A program made the translations under genes and the position numbers. A stretch of 64,000 nt of DNA. Origin: Castor canadensis. Taxonomy: Eukaryota > Chordata > Mammalia > Rodentia > Castoridae. Positions 10,749-24,009 of the stretch are shown here, in pieces. The notes beneath the pieces were generated by a model, which did no database searches, had not been told where the DNA came from, and saw only the letters and a list, made by a program, of their open reading frames with translations. The first letter of the stretch is position 1, and the number at the start of each line of letters is the position of its first letter. The DNA lies in NCBI RefSeq assembly GCF_047511655.1, contig NC_133389.1:39849295-39913294 (forward strand), given 5' to 3'.

Positions 10749-12679
10749 TTACTCTGATGTGGTATCTCTGGTACTGAAGAAAGGTGGTGTATACATTAAA
10801 GGTTTTCCCACATTCATCACATTTAGGCTGTCTTCCTCAGAATGGAATTTCTCATGATCAATCAGATCATGGTTAAAACTTCTGCTGCACTGCACACACT
10901 GATAGGGTTTCTCCTCAGTGTGGATTCTCTCATGCTCAGTAAGATCTGTGATGAAGGTTTCCCCACATGCATCACACTTATATGGCTTTCCACCAGTGTG
11001 GATTCTGTGATGGTTAATGAGACCAGAGTGCTGACGAAAGCTTTTGCCACATTGAACACATGGATATGGTTTCTCCCCAGTGTGGGTTCTCTGATGTTGG
11101 ATAAGAGCTGAGCACTGACTGAAAAATTTCCTACACTTGTGACATTTATATGGTTTTTCTCTAGTGTGGATTCTCTGGTGTTTGATGAGGTCTGAGTTCT
11201 GACTGAAACTTCTGCTGCACTGAGTGCACGGATATGGTTTTTCTCCAGTGTGGATTCTCTGATGAAGAATAAGTTCAGAACTCTGACTGAAAGCCTTCTC
11301 ACAGCTGTCACAATGATAGGGCTTTTCACCAGAGTGTACTCTCTGATGTTTGGTGAGGTCTGAGCTTTGACTAAAACTTTTATTGCACAGATTACATGCA
11401 TATGGTTTCTCTCCGGTGTGTATTCTTTGGTGCTTTATGAGATCTGAACGACGACTAAAACTTTTAGTACAATCATTACATGGGTAGGGTCTCTCTCCAG
11501 TGTGGATTCTCTGATGTAGAATAAGGTTGGAGCTCTGACTAAAGGTTTTCCCACACTCATCACATTCGTAGGGCTTCTCACCTGTGTGAATTCTGTGATG
11601 CTTAACAAGATCTGAGCGTCGACTAAACATTTTATTACACTGATTACATGGGTAAGGCTTCTCTCCAGTGTGAATTCTTTTATGATTAATCAGATCTGAA
11701 AGCCTACTGAAAGTTTTGCTACATTGATTACATGGATAGGGTTTCTCTCCAGTGTGAATTCTTTGATGCAGAATGAGGACTGAGCTCTGATTAAAAGCCT
11801 TCCCACATTCATTACATTTATAGGGCTTCTCTCCTGTGTGGATCCTTCGATGTTTAATGAGGTCTGAGTTCTGACTGAAGCTTTTACTACACTGGTTACA
11901 TGGATATGGCTTCTCCCCAGTGTGGATTCTCTGATGTAGAATGAGATCTGAGCTCTGACTGAAGGCTTTCCCACACACATCACACTTGTATGGTTTCTCC
12001 CCAGTATGGATTCTTTGATGTTTTATAACATCAGAACTCTGACTGAAATGTTTGTTACACTGGTTACACATAAAAGGCTTCTCTCCTGTGTGGATTCTTT
12101 CATGTTTAACCAGGTCTGAGCGCTGGCTAAAACTTTTACTACAATGACTACATTGATAAGGTTTTTCTCCTGTATGGATTCTCTGATGTATAATAAGATC
12201 TGAGCTCTGACTGAAGGCTTTCCCACATTCACCACATTTATAAGGTTTTTCACCAGTGTGGACTCTTTGATGTTTGATAAGGTCTGAGCTCCGACTGAAG
12301 CTTTTAACACACCAATTACAAGGATAGGGTTTCTCCCCAGTATGAATTCTCTGATGCAGAACCAGAGCTGAGCTCATACGAAAGGCCTTTCCACATTTAT
12401 CACATTCATAGGGTTTTTCCCAATGAGTTCTTTGGTGCCTAATAAGGCCTGTACTCCAAGAAAAGCTTTGGCCACATTCATCACAGTTATACTGTATTTT
12501 TTTAAGGAGGTTCTGATCCTCTTCATTCAATTTATCTTCAAATTCACAGAATTCTCTGCCTTCAGAATCCTGTAGAACATCCTCTCTGGGATTGTCTGAC
12601 TCTTCAGGAAATGGTTTAATAATTGCTGTAATTTCCTCCTCTGAAGCTGGCTCTCCAATTTTGATCTTAGTCTCACCAT
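10749..12679 (-). CDS. ZNF271: ZNF271, terminal coding exon (20 tandem zinc fingers)
   Basis: This is the main exon of a C2H2 zinc-finger protein, presumed a nuclear sequence-specific DNA-binding protein. The splice acceptor 'ttgttccag' precedes 12679. The exon opens in phase with the donor at 32444, so the spliced product is 659 residues, continuous to the stop at 10749. An acidic linker (about residues 17-80) with no KRAB or SCAN domain leads to 20 fingers. Eighteen have the normal C-x2-C-x12-H-x3-H spacing and are joined mostly by TGEKP linkers. Fingers 19 and 20 have only 10 residues between the second Cys and first His, so they may fold poorly. Many fingers alternate between 'GKAF' and 'SKSF' types, suggesting growth by duplication of finger pairs. 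The N-terminus, finger order and neighbours match ZNF271 as I remember it (mouse Zfp35). Human ZNF271 is, from memory, listed as a pseudogene, but this copy is open throughout. Confidence 0.9.
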
Positions 12680-12944
12680 CTGGAACAATAAACAAAATCT
12701 AAATGAAGTATGTTCTCCACACTGTAAGAAAGCTTCAGACGAAACATCAGTATTTACCTGTAAATACCGTAACAATATGAGAGTGCCCTAATACACTGAA
12801 AATTACCCTTTGAGAGGAAAATTGGGAAGAACCAACAAGTAATGGATCACATTAATCATTTATAGAAGAAACTTACCAGAGACCTGGGAATACTGAAGTC
12901 TATTCCCTGTGATTATAAAAGTGTGATTAAATTAGGGCTAACAA

Positions 12945-13018
12945 AATGCTAAGTGGTAGAGTGCCTGACTAGCAAGTGGGAGGCCCTGAGTTCAAACCCC
13001 AATACCATTAAAAAGTCA
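12945..13018 (+). mobile_element. ID-like SINE, 5'-truncated
   Basis: 'taagtggtagagtgcctgactagcaagtgggaggccctgagttcaaaccccaataccattaaaaag' is a good match to the tRNA-like core, but the first A-box bases are missing. Confidence 0.8.
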
Positions 13019-14170
13019 AGAAAAAGGGAAAGTAGTTGGTTGGGTTTTATCTAGCACTGACCAGCTTTTTGGGCTAAAAATAAGGTACTAATGAAAAACT
13101 TAAAGGGAAATCAAACCACTTCAATTCCTTTGTATCTTCTTTATCAGTTTTTTAGAAATGGTACAAAGTTGATTATTAATACATGAATGAAGCATAAAGC
13201 ATGTACTGTGTTCCAAACACTTTATATAATAAAGCAACAGCAGGAATGAATGATCCCAGTCCTTAAGCCTAGCAATTACTTCAATACTATGAAGCTCCTT
13301 TATTATACCTTGGACCCACTGCATAAGAACTCTAAGACTTTTTCCTATAATATCTATTTGGATCTGGGGTTGGCATCACAGACTATAGGAGGAGCTGAAT
13401 AGTACAATGACTTGGCTATTTCTATTTTTCCTTGAACATTAAGTACTCCCACCATGCAAAGCAGCCAAAGTTCTAAAAATTCGCATAGTTTCTATCCCTA
13501 GTGTTCAAAAATTTCCCTCCTTTTACATTTTATAAAGGTACATGTCTATGTAACTGTGGTGTGAAAGGGGATGGAAACTTCTGCCCACCTGGGATGAATC
13601 TTAATTACTAGTTGTTATAATAGAATGAACCTGAGGTTGACCATTAAATTGGTGAGGAAGTTCCCCTGTAGAGTCATAGGGTACCATTTGGACAGCTGTC
13701 ATTGAACATGCTTCCTGGATTTGGCCTGCTTTCCCCCGTTCCCCAATGCTTACTCATTAAAGGTCAATAAAGTAGAAAACCATCTATTGCTCAGTTGACC
13801 ATATGATCTGGGCAAAGTGTTTTATTACTGATTCTCATTAACTTCTCTCAATCCTGGTAGATCCTGTGAGGTCCTCATACTTCCTCTTCCAGAAAGCCAA
13901 GGCTGTGTCAGCATCCCATCCTTCCCATTAAAACTGTCAAAAACTGAAAACTCTAGCATTTTATGCTACTTGTAAGCTAACAAGTTGGCATACTAGTTTC
14001 ATGGCTGCTAGCAGAAGACATGAGACTCTTAGATGAAAGATAAATGACAATTCATTATTCACAGCCATAGCAGAAGACAAACAGAAGCATTTTTTTTATT
14101 CAGTTGTTGAACCCCTATTCCCACAGAGTACATGTATAGTAAACTGTGTTATAGGAAAAGATGCTGGGTC
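13019..14170. other. Unassigned intronic sequence
   Basis: No gene is recognisable. A block at about 13600-13800, ending 'tcattaaaggtcaataaagtag', could be an old LTR, but the match is too weak to call. Confidence 0.4.
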
Positions 14171-14179
14171 TACATCACC

Positions 14180-14830
14180 CAAATCTTTTATAATGGGCAC
14201 TAAACACAATTGTGCTCTATCATGTATTCAAAGCCTGCTTGCCATACAATGTTCTTAAAAAATGGACCACAACAAAGGTAGTCAATGCCCCTGCTTGGAA
14301 GATAAGAAGAAATACAGGAACCCATGGAAAATTATCTGTCAATACTAACTTCAATAGAAATGATGGAAACCAGAAGACAGCAAACAGAATATCATCTTTC
14401 AACTGCTGAGAGGAAGTAATGCTAACCAAGAATTGCAGCTAAGAGAAAATGCCTTAAACAAAAGTTAAAGTAAAGATACTTTCAGTTAAAGAAAAACCAA
14501 GAAAGGCTTTAACCTACAGACCTTCACTAAAGGAAATACTAGAGACTTCTTCAAGAAGGAAAAACTATCCCAGATATAACCAAGGTAATGTAGGAATGAA
14601 GAACACTGAAAAAAGTATAAAGTATCTGGGTAAATCTGAATGTGTACTGACAGATTAAAGCAATATGAATAGCTTATGGAGTTTACAATATTATAATATG
14701 GAATTTAATATATAGCAAAGACAGCACAAGAAGAGGGAAGAAAACAGAAGTAAAGTATATGGCTTAGTGTTAAAGTCCATAAGATTTTTACATTGTACTA
14801 GTGTAATAGCAGTAATAAAACTACACCATT
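14180..14830 (+). mobile_element. HAL1/L1 ORF1-region fragment
   Basis: The adenine-rich text 'atcatctttcaactgctgagaggaagtaatgctaaccaagaattgcag', 'ccttcactaaaggaaatactagagacttcttcaagaagg' and 'aatgaagaacactgaaaa' follows the 3' half of L1/HAL1 ORF1. It is too diverged for an open frame. Confidence 0.55.
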
Positions 14831-14849
14831 TTGTTTTATACCACCCTAT

Positions 14850-15435
14850 TCAAGGTAACCTGTACTAAAAATTGCCCCATATAAAGTCATTCTTTGTTTC
14901 CCATTGTCCAGCATTGTAACTTCTAAAAGAAATTCCCATTAAATCGCTGAGATATTAACTACTACAGTCAGCTGTTCCAGGAAAGGGGGACAAACCTAAT
15001 CAGTTATCTTTTAGTTTTTCAGAACCAAGAACACCTGGCCATCTTCAAATAACATCAAAGTGTGGGCAAGGACTTGCTAATTCTGTTCTCTAATTAGAAA
15101 AAGAATAATTTTTAACTTTCATGAAAACAAAGTGTTTATCTAAAGGAGGGCTCAGGAGCCGTTTCAGGAATGAGAGAAAGAAAAACATCCCCTGAAGAAG
15201 GACAAGTCAGCACATAGCCTTCCTGTCTAGTCCCTCACTCCCCTCTTTTCCCCCTTATAAAAACATTTTGTATACCCAAAGTCTTTGAAGTGGTCATTAA
15301 GATGAGAATCCAGCCATTTTCCTGATTAGTTAGCTTATTGTAATAAAACTGATTTCCCTCCCACTAACTCTATTCTCCCGAATACTGGTGGCTGCGAGGT
15401 GAGCCGAACTGAATCTTGATCAGCAACACTGGAAG
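14850..15435 (+). mobile_element. Probable ERV1-type solo LTR
   Basis: There is a TATA-like 'ccccttataaaaaca' near 15260, a polyadenylation signal 'gtaataaaactg' about 80 bases later, and a U5-like end 'tactggtggctgcgaggtgagccgaactgaatcttgatcagc'. This order fits a gammaretroviral-type LTR. No internal region is attached. Confidence 0.55.
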
Positions 15436-15897
15436 TAGCAAATTAAAATAAAGAGTAGTAAGTCCTATGGGTTATGTTACAAATTCTAAGTCAACCTTTT
15501 CCAATCACAATTCTAAAAGAACATAAAATAGAAAATGGGTCTGTGAATGTGACTCAGTAGAGCTTCCACTTAGCATATTCGATCTCCAATACAAAAAAAG
15601 AAATAAAAAACAAAACAGAAAATGAATTAAGTGACTGTTTTCTTAATTCTCAGTTAACATTACAGAAGTTTAAGGAAACATATTACTTCCAATAGATGCA
15701 TAGAGCATCGTGGCTGAATTCACTCACAGAACTATATTTGAGAAAGGCTGTGATGAGGGAACCATAAAAATAACAATAGAGAAAAGTGAAAAAACAAAAA
15801 AACTTGACAATGTAAAATTAGACACAAGAGGAGGGGGGAAAAGAACAAAAATATTAAAGAAATAAAACAAAATTAAGAAGCTGGTACATTTATATAC

Positions 15898-15923
15898 TCA
15901 CACAACACAACACAACACAACAC

Positions 15924-15958
<35 letters not shown>
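15898..15958. repeat. (CACAA)n/(CA)n microsatellite
   Basis: About six ACACA-type pentamers pass directly into about 16 CA dinucleotides. The mixed unit suggests the CA run expanded from the pentamer tract. Confidence 0.95.
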
Positions 15959-15959
<1 letters not shown>

Positions 15960-15960
<1 letters not shown>

Positions 15961-16530
15961 ATTATCCCAATAAAAAGCAAACAAAAACATATAGCTAAAA
16001 TCATTATTGGCTAAATATTAAATAATTTTCTCATAAGAACATGGCAAAGATAGTCACTTCTTATCATTTCTATTCAACATTCCTAGTCAATACAAGACAT
16101 GAAAAATAATCGAGACATGCAAATATGAAAGAAAAAACTCAAACTGTCTTTACTGAGAGACTACCCAGTCCCATGCATAGAAAAATCCCTACGCTGTCTC
16201 AAAAAAGCTATTAGAACTTGCAACTGGGTTTAGTAGAGCAATATACAAAAACAACTGGGTTTCTGAATCGAAGCAATGGTCAGAATAAGAAAATTTTAAA
16301 CATTTTTTTCAATTGTACCCCAAAATGAAATACTTCAAATTTAGCAAAATATGTGAAATATCTGTAAAATGAAAATTAAAAACATTGCTGAGAGAACCTA
16401 AAGAAGACCTAATAAAAAGAAATATATAACATTATTCGTGGATAAGAAGATTTAATATTGGTAAAAGGGTAATTCTTCTAAAATTGATCTATAAATTTGG
16501 GGCAAATCCAATCAAAGTCCTAGAAAGAAT
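15960..16530 (+). mobile_element. Old L1 ORF2 fragment, left part (host of the HNRNPA3 insertion)
   Basis: Degenerate L1 reverse-transcriptase text: 'cttcttatcatttctattcaacattcctag', 'caagacatgaaaaataatcgagacatgcaaatatg', 'aaattgatctataaatttggggcaaatccaatcaaagtcctag'. The continuation is found beyond the pseudogene at 18245-18430. Confidence 0.7.
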
Positions 16531-18240
<1,710 letters not shown>

Positions 18241-18244
18241 AAGT

Positions 18245-18430
18245 TCAATATTTTTTTGTAAACATTGACAAACTAATTCTAAACTTTTGTAGAAAGGCAC
18301 AGAAAAATCTAAACAATTTTGAAAACTGAACAAAATTGGAGAAGCTAAACGGCCTGATTTCAAGCTTTACTATAAAGCTATCCAAGTTAACTGAAGGAGT
18401 GTGGTATTGGCATATAGATAGATATAACTA
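18245..18430 (+). mobile_element. Old L1 ORF2 fragment, right part
   Basis: This continues the L1 interrupted at 16530: 'aacattgacaaactaattctaaac', then 'aaacggcctgatttcaagctttactataaagctatccaagttaac' and 'gtggtattggcatatagatag'. Confidence 0.75.
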
Positions 18431-18534
18431 TCAATTTTTGTGTTTATCCTTCTCTGGATTTTCCTCAGAGCTTTACCAAATGTGTGTGTGTTTAACAAAC
18501 TATTGTTTGGTTCTCCATGTGTTATTCTCTGCAT

Positions 18535-18878
18535 TGTGCTCTCCAATTGTGCTAATATGTCTAAGCCCAATGTAACTATATTTGGAGATGGGGCTCTTAA
18601 GGAAGTAATTGAGGTCAAATGAAGCCAGAGGGTGGGGCCCTAATCTAATAGGACTGGTGTTTTTATAAGAGGAAGAGACATCAGGGATACATGCATGTGC
18701 ATGCAAACCAGGCATGTGCAAACCAAGGAGAGAGGCCTCAGGAGAAACCAACCCTGTTGTCCCCTTGATAGTGGACTTCCAGTCTCCAGAACTGTAAGAA
18801 AACAAATTTCTGTTGTTTAACCACTACTCTGAGGTATTCTATTATGGTAGTTCTAGTAGAATAACACAGACTGTTTTT
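18535..18878 (+). mobile_element. ERVL-MaLR LTR (MST/MLT-like)
   Basis: Landmarks: 'atatttggagatggggctcttaaggaagtaattgaggtcaaatgaagcc', 'gggtggggccctaatctaataggactggtgtttttataagaggaagagacatc', and the 3' end 'ggacttccagtctccagaactgtaagaaaacaaatttctgttgtttaaccac'. This is the classic MaLR solo LTR layout. Confidence 0.75.
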
Positions 18879-19270
18879 GAACATACATTTATGGGATTAT
18901 ACCATATGAATCTTGTGACTTGCTGTTTTTTGCTCAGCCTTATATTTGGAAAACTCATCCAAATTAATGTGAATCACTGTAGTCCATTCATATTTACTAC
19001 TTTAGTGTGACACATACCACAAAATTGGTATGTGGTAAAATTTACATTCTGCTTCAATGAACAGTAATGTTTTGCAATTACAAACAATGCTGATATGAAT
19101 ATGCTTGTACATGTATCCCTGTTCCATATGTACACAAAAATGGGTTTTTCTCCAGGTTATAAAAGCTTAGGATCAAATATCAGTAACTGAGAATTGTTTA
19201 GGTCTTCAATTAAATATTTTCAAAGTGGTGGAATAATCCACACTTCCATCAGAATATATGCGAGTTCATG
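18879..19270. other. Old unassigned repeat-like sequence
   Basis: Text such as 'ctgatatgaatatgcttgtacatgtatccctgttccatatg' resembles very old L1 3' sequence, but I cannot assign a family or strand. Confidence 0.35.
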
Positions 19271-19280
19271 ATGCTCTGTG

Positions 19281-19488
19281 CTTGTGATACTGGGGTTTGA
19301 ACCAAGGGCCTTTTGTTTGCTAGCCAAGTGCTCTACCACTTGAGCCACATCCCCTCCCTTTTTGCTTTCCTAATTTTTCAGATAAGGTCTTGGCACTTTT
19401 TGCCCAGAGCTGGCCTCAAACTTCAGTCCTCCTACTTATGCCACCCATGTAGCTGGGATTACAGAGGCATGCCAGGTTGTCTGGCCCT
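19281..19488 (-). mobile_element. Dimeric SINE with target-site duplication
   Basis: Minus strand: 'ggcatgcctctgtaatcccagctacatggg' (7SL-like), then 'gggatgtggctcaagtggtagagcac' (tRNA-like). A 10 bp imperfect repeat (9/10) 'atgctctgtg'/'atgctctatg' flanks it at 19271-19280 and 19489-19498. Confidence 0.8.
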
Positions 19489-20128
19489 ATGCTCTATGTT
19501 TAACCAATATCAAGTCTATTCTCTTTTTAATCCATTGCAATTAAAATCTCCCCAATTGAATCAAACCTATGATTATTAATTTACTAGTATGTTCTATATT
19601 GACAAATCTCATCTTAGTCTGGACTTATTTGAATAGTTGATCAATCTCTTCTTTTTTTATTGTTTTATTATTCATATGTGCATACAAGGCTTGGGTCATT
19701 TCTCCCCCCTGCCCCCACCCCCTCCTTTACCACCCACTCCGCCTCTCCCTCTCCCCCCTACCCCCCTCAATACCTGGCAGAAACTATTTTGCCCTTATCT
19801 CCAATTTTGTTGAAGAGAGAGTATATGCAATAATAGGAAGGAACAAGTGTTTTTGCTAGTTGAGATAAGGATAGCTATACAGGCAGTTGACTCACATTAA
19901 TTTTCTGTGCGTGTGTGTTACCTTCTAGGTTAATTCTTTTTGATCTAACCTTTTCTCTAGTTCCAGGTCCCCTTTTCCTATTGGCCTCAGTTGCTTTTAA
20001 GGTATCTGCTATAGTTTCTCTGTGTTAAGGGCAACAAATGCTAGCTAATTTTTTAGGTGTCTTACCTATCCTCACCCCTCCCTTGTGTGCTCTCGCTTTT
20101 ATCGTGTGCTCAAAGTCCAATCCCCTTG

Positions 20129-23100
20129 TTATGTTTGCCCTTGATCTAATGTCCACATATGATTTTTGGTCTTTTGGGCCAGGCTAACCTCACTCAGAAT
20201 GATGTTCTCCAATTCCATCCATTTACCAGCGAATGATAACATTTAGTTCTTCTTCATGGCTGCATAAAATTCCACTGTGTATAGATACCACATTTTCTTA
20301 ATCCATTAATCAGTGGTGGGGCATCTTGGCTGTTTCCATAACTTGGCTATTGTGAATAGTGCTGCAATAAACATGGGTGTGCAGGTGCCTCTGGAGTAAC
20401 CTGTGTCACAGTCTTTTGGGTATATCCCCAAGAGTGGTATTGCTGGATCAAATGGTAGATCAATGTTTAGCTTTTTAAGTAGCCTCCAAATTTTTTTCCA
20501 GAGTGGTTGTACTAGTTTACATTCCCACCAACAGTGTAAGAGGGTTCCTTTTTCCCCGCATCCTCGCCAACACCTGTTGTTGTTGGTGTTGCTAATTATG
20601 GCTATTCTAACAGGGGTGAGGTGGAATCTTAGTGTGGTTTTAATTTGCATTTCCTTTATTGCTAGAGATGGTGAGCATTTTTTCATGTGTTTTTGGCCAT
20701 TTAAATTTCTTCTTTTGAGAAAGTTCTGTTTAGTTCACTTGCCCATTTCTTTATTGGTTCATCAGTTTTGGGAGAATTTAGTTTTTTAAGTTCCCTATAT
20801 ATTCTGATTATCAGTTCTTTGTCTGATGTGTAGCTGGCAAATATTTTCTCCCATTCTGTGGGTGTTCTTTTCAGTTTAGAGACCATTTCTTTTGATGAAC
20901 AGAAGCTTTTTAGTTTTATGAGGTCCCATTTATCTATGCTATCTCTTAAATGCTGTGCTGCTGGAGTTTCGTTGAGAAAGTTCTTACCTATACCTACTAA
21001 CTCCAGAGTATTTCCTACTCTTTCCTGTATCAACTTTAGAGTTTGTGGTCTGATATTAAGATCTTTGATCCATTTTGAGTTAATATTGGTATAGGGCGAT
21101 ATACATGGATCGAGTTTCAGTTTCTTGCAGACTGCTAACCAGTTTTCCCAGCAGTTTTTGTTGAAGAGGCTGCTATTTCTCCATCGTATATTTTTAGCTC
21201 CTTTGTCAAAGACAAGTTGGTTACAGTTTTGTGGCTTTATATCTGGGTCCTCTATTATGTTCCACTGGTCTTCATGTCTGTTTTTGTGCCAGTACCATGC
21301 TGTTTTTATTGTTATTGCTTTGTAATATAGTTTGAAGTCAGGTATCGTGATACCTCCAGCATTGTTCTTTTGACTGAGTATTGTCTTGGCTATTCGTGGC
21401 CTCTTGTGTTTCCATATAAATTTCACGGTAGATTTTTCAATCTCTTTAATGAATGTCATTGGAATTTTGATGGGAATTGCATTAAACATGTAGATTACTT
21501 TTGGGAGTATCGACATTTTTACTATGTTGATTCTACCAATCCATGAGCATGGGAGATCTCTCCACTTTCTGTAGTCTTCCTCAATCTCTTTCTTCAGAAG
21601 TTTATAGCTTTCCTTGTAGAGGTCATTCACATCTTTTGTCAGGTTTACACCTAGGTATTTGATTTTTTTTGAGGCTAATGTAAATGGAATTGTTTTCATA
21701 CATTCTTTTTCAGTTTGCTCATTGTTAGTATATAGAAATGCTAATGATTTTTCTATGTTGATTTTATATCCTGCTACCTTGCTGTAGCTATTGATGATGC
21801 CTAGAAGCTTCTGAGTAGAGTTTTTTTGGTCTTTAAGGTATAGGATCATGTCATCTGCAAATAGGGATATTTTGACAGTTTCTTTACCTGTTTGTATTCC
21901 TTTTATTCCTTCTTCTTGCCTAATTACTCTGGCTAGGAATTCCAGTGCTATGTTGAATAGGAGTGGAGATAGTGGGCATCCTTGTCTGGTTCCTGATTTT
22001 AGAGGGAATGGTTTCAGTTTTTCTACATTAAGTATAATGCTGGCTGTAGGTTTGTCGTATATAGCTTTTATAATGTTGAGGTACTTTCCTTCTATTCCTA
22101 GTTTTCTTAGAGCTTTTATCATGAAATGGTGTTGGATCTTATCAAAGGCTTTTTAATGCATCTATTGAGATGATCAAGTGGTTTTTGTCTTTGCTTCTGT
22201 TAATGTGGTTTATTACGTTTATTGATTTTCATATGTTGAACCACCCCTGCATTCCTGGGATGAAGCCTACTTGGTCGTGGTGAATGATCTTTTTGATGTA
22301 TTGTTGAATTCGGTTTGCCATTATTTTATTGAGGATTTTTGCATCAGTATTCAGTATTAGATTGGCCTATAGTTCTCCTTTTTGGAAGTGTCTTTGCCTG
22401 GTTTTGGGATAAGTGTAATACTGGCTTCATAAAAGGTGTTTGGCAGTTTTCCTTCCCTTTCTATTTTGTGGAACAGTTTAAGGAGGGTTGGTATCAGTTC
22501 TTCTTTAAAGGTATGATAGAATTCAGCAGAGAATCCATCAGGTCCTGGACTTTTCTTTTTGGGGAGACTCTTGATTGCTGTTTCAATTTCATTTTGTGTT
22601 GTAGATCTATTCAGGTGATTAATTTCCTCTTGATTCAGTTTTGGATGATCATAAGTATCTAGAAATCTGTCCATTTCTTTAAGATTTTCAAATTTATTTG
22701 AATATAGGTTCTCAAAGTAGTCTCTGATGATTTCCTGGACTTCCATGGTGTTTGTTTTTATCTCCCTTTTTGCATTCCTGATTCTTCTATTTTGGGTTTT
22801 TTCTCTCCTCATTTTAGTCATGTTTGCCAGGGGTCTATTGATCTTGTTTATTTTTTCAAAGAACCAACATTTTGTTTCATTAATTCTTTGTAAGGTTTTT
22901 TTGGTTTCTATTTCATTAATTTCAGCTCTTATTTTTATTATTTCTCTCCCTCTATTTGTTTTGGGATTTGCTTGTTCTTGTTTTTCTAGGAGTTTGAGAT
23001 GTATCATTAGGTCATTGATTTGGGATCTTTCAGTCTTTTTAATATATGCACTCATAGCTATAAACTTTCCTCTCAGGACTGCCTTTGCTGTGTCCCATAG

Positions 23101-23959
23101 GTTCCGGTAGGTTGTGTTTTCATTTTCATTGACTTCCAGGAACTTTTTAATTTCCTCTTTTATTTCATCGATGATCCATTGTTCATTAAGTAATGAGTTA
23201 TTTAGTTTCCAGCTGTTTGCATGTTTTTTGTCTTTATTTTTGTTGTTGGGTTCTACTTTTACTGCATTGTGATCAGATAGTATGCATGGTATAATTTCTA
23301 TTTTCTTATATTTGCTGAGGCTTGCTTTGTGCCCTAGCATATGATCTATTTTGGAGAAGGTTTCATGGGCTGCTCAGAAGAATGTATATTGTGTAGAGGT
23401 TGGATGAAATGTTCTGTAGACATCAAGTAGGTCCATTTGATCTATTGTATATTTTAGATCTTGGATTTCTTTATTGAGTTTTTTGTTGGGATGACCTATC
23501 TACTGAGGATAATGGGGTGTTAACATCTCCCACAACCACTGTGTTGGTGTTTATATTTGCTTTTAGGTTTTTCAGGGTATGTTTGATGAAATTGGGTGCG
23601 TTGACATTGGGTGCATACAGGTTAATGATTATTATTTCCTTTTGGTCAATTTCCCCTTTTATTAGTATGGAATGTCCTTCTTTATCTCGTTTGATCAATA
23701 TAGGTTTGAAGTCTACTTTGTCAGAGATAAGTATTGCTACTCCTGCCTGTTTTTGGGGGCCATTGGCTTGGTAAATATTCTTCCAGCCTTTCATCCTAAG
23801 CCTATGCTTATTTCTGTCGGTGAGATGGGTCTCCTGGAAGCATCAAATTGTTGGGTCTTCCTTTTTAATCCATTTCGTCAAGCGGTGCCTTTTAATGGGT
23901 GAATTAAGTCCATTAACATTAAGTGTTAGTACTGATAGGTATGTGGTGATTCCTGTCAT
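20129..23959 (-). pseudogene. L1 ORF2 (endonuclease / reverse transcriptase), broken
   Basis: The former start is at 23959 (MTGITTYLSV). The apurinic-type endonuclease domain is readable at 23471-23959 with a TGA inside. The segment 22357-23340 ends at the 'ENYRPI' reverse-transcriptase motif. The long frame 20701-22122 holds the catalytic 'FADDMILYL' box and the thumb. The segment 20306-20686 holds the cysteine-rich C-terminus ('[18 protein letters not shown]'). Breaks lie near 23860, 23345-23470, 22355, 22230 (TGA in place of an Arg codon), 22140 and 20690, plus a TAA near 20305. A 14 bp deletion near the end, relative to the copy at 54.4-55.2 kb, shifts the last residues. The family protein is about 1275 residues, and this length fits. 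Confidence 0.9.
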
Positions 23960-24009
23960 TTAGTTGTCTTAGTTGTTTGAAGGTTTGATTGTGTGTACCT
24001 AAGTTGAGG

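Noticed and set aside
12023-12310. Alternate-frame runs inside the zinc-finger exons (also 10862-11401 and 62091-62462)
   Set aside because: Shadow frames caused by the 84-base periodicity of the zinc-finger repeats.
10749-12679. CRISPR-like regular repeats with 84-base spacing
   Set aside because: The repeats are the TGEKP linker and finger codons of a eukaryotic gene and are coding throughout.
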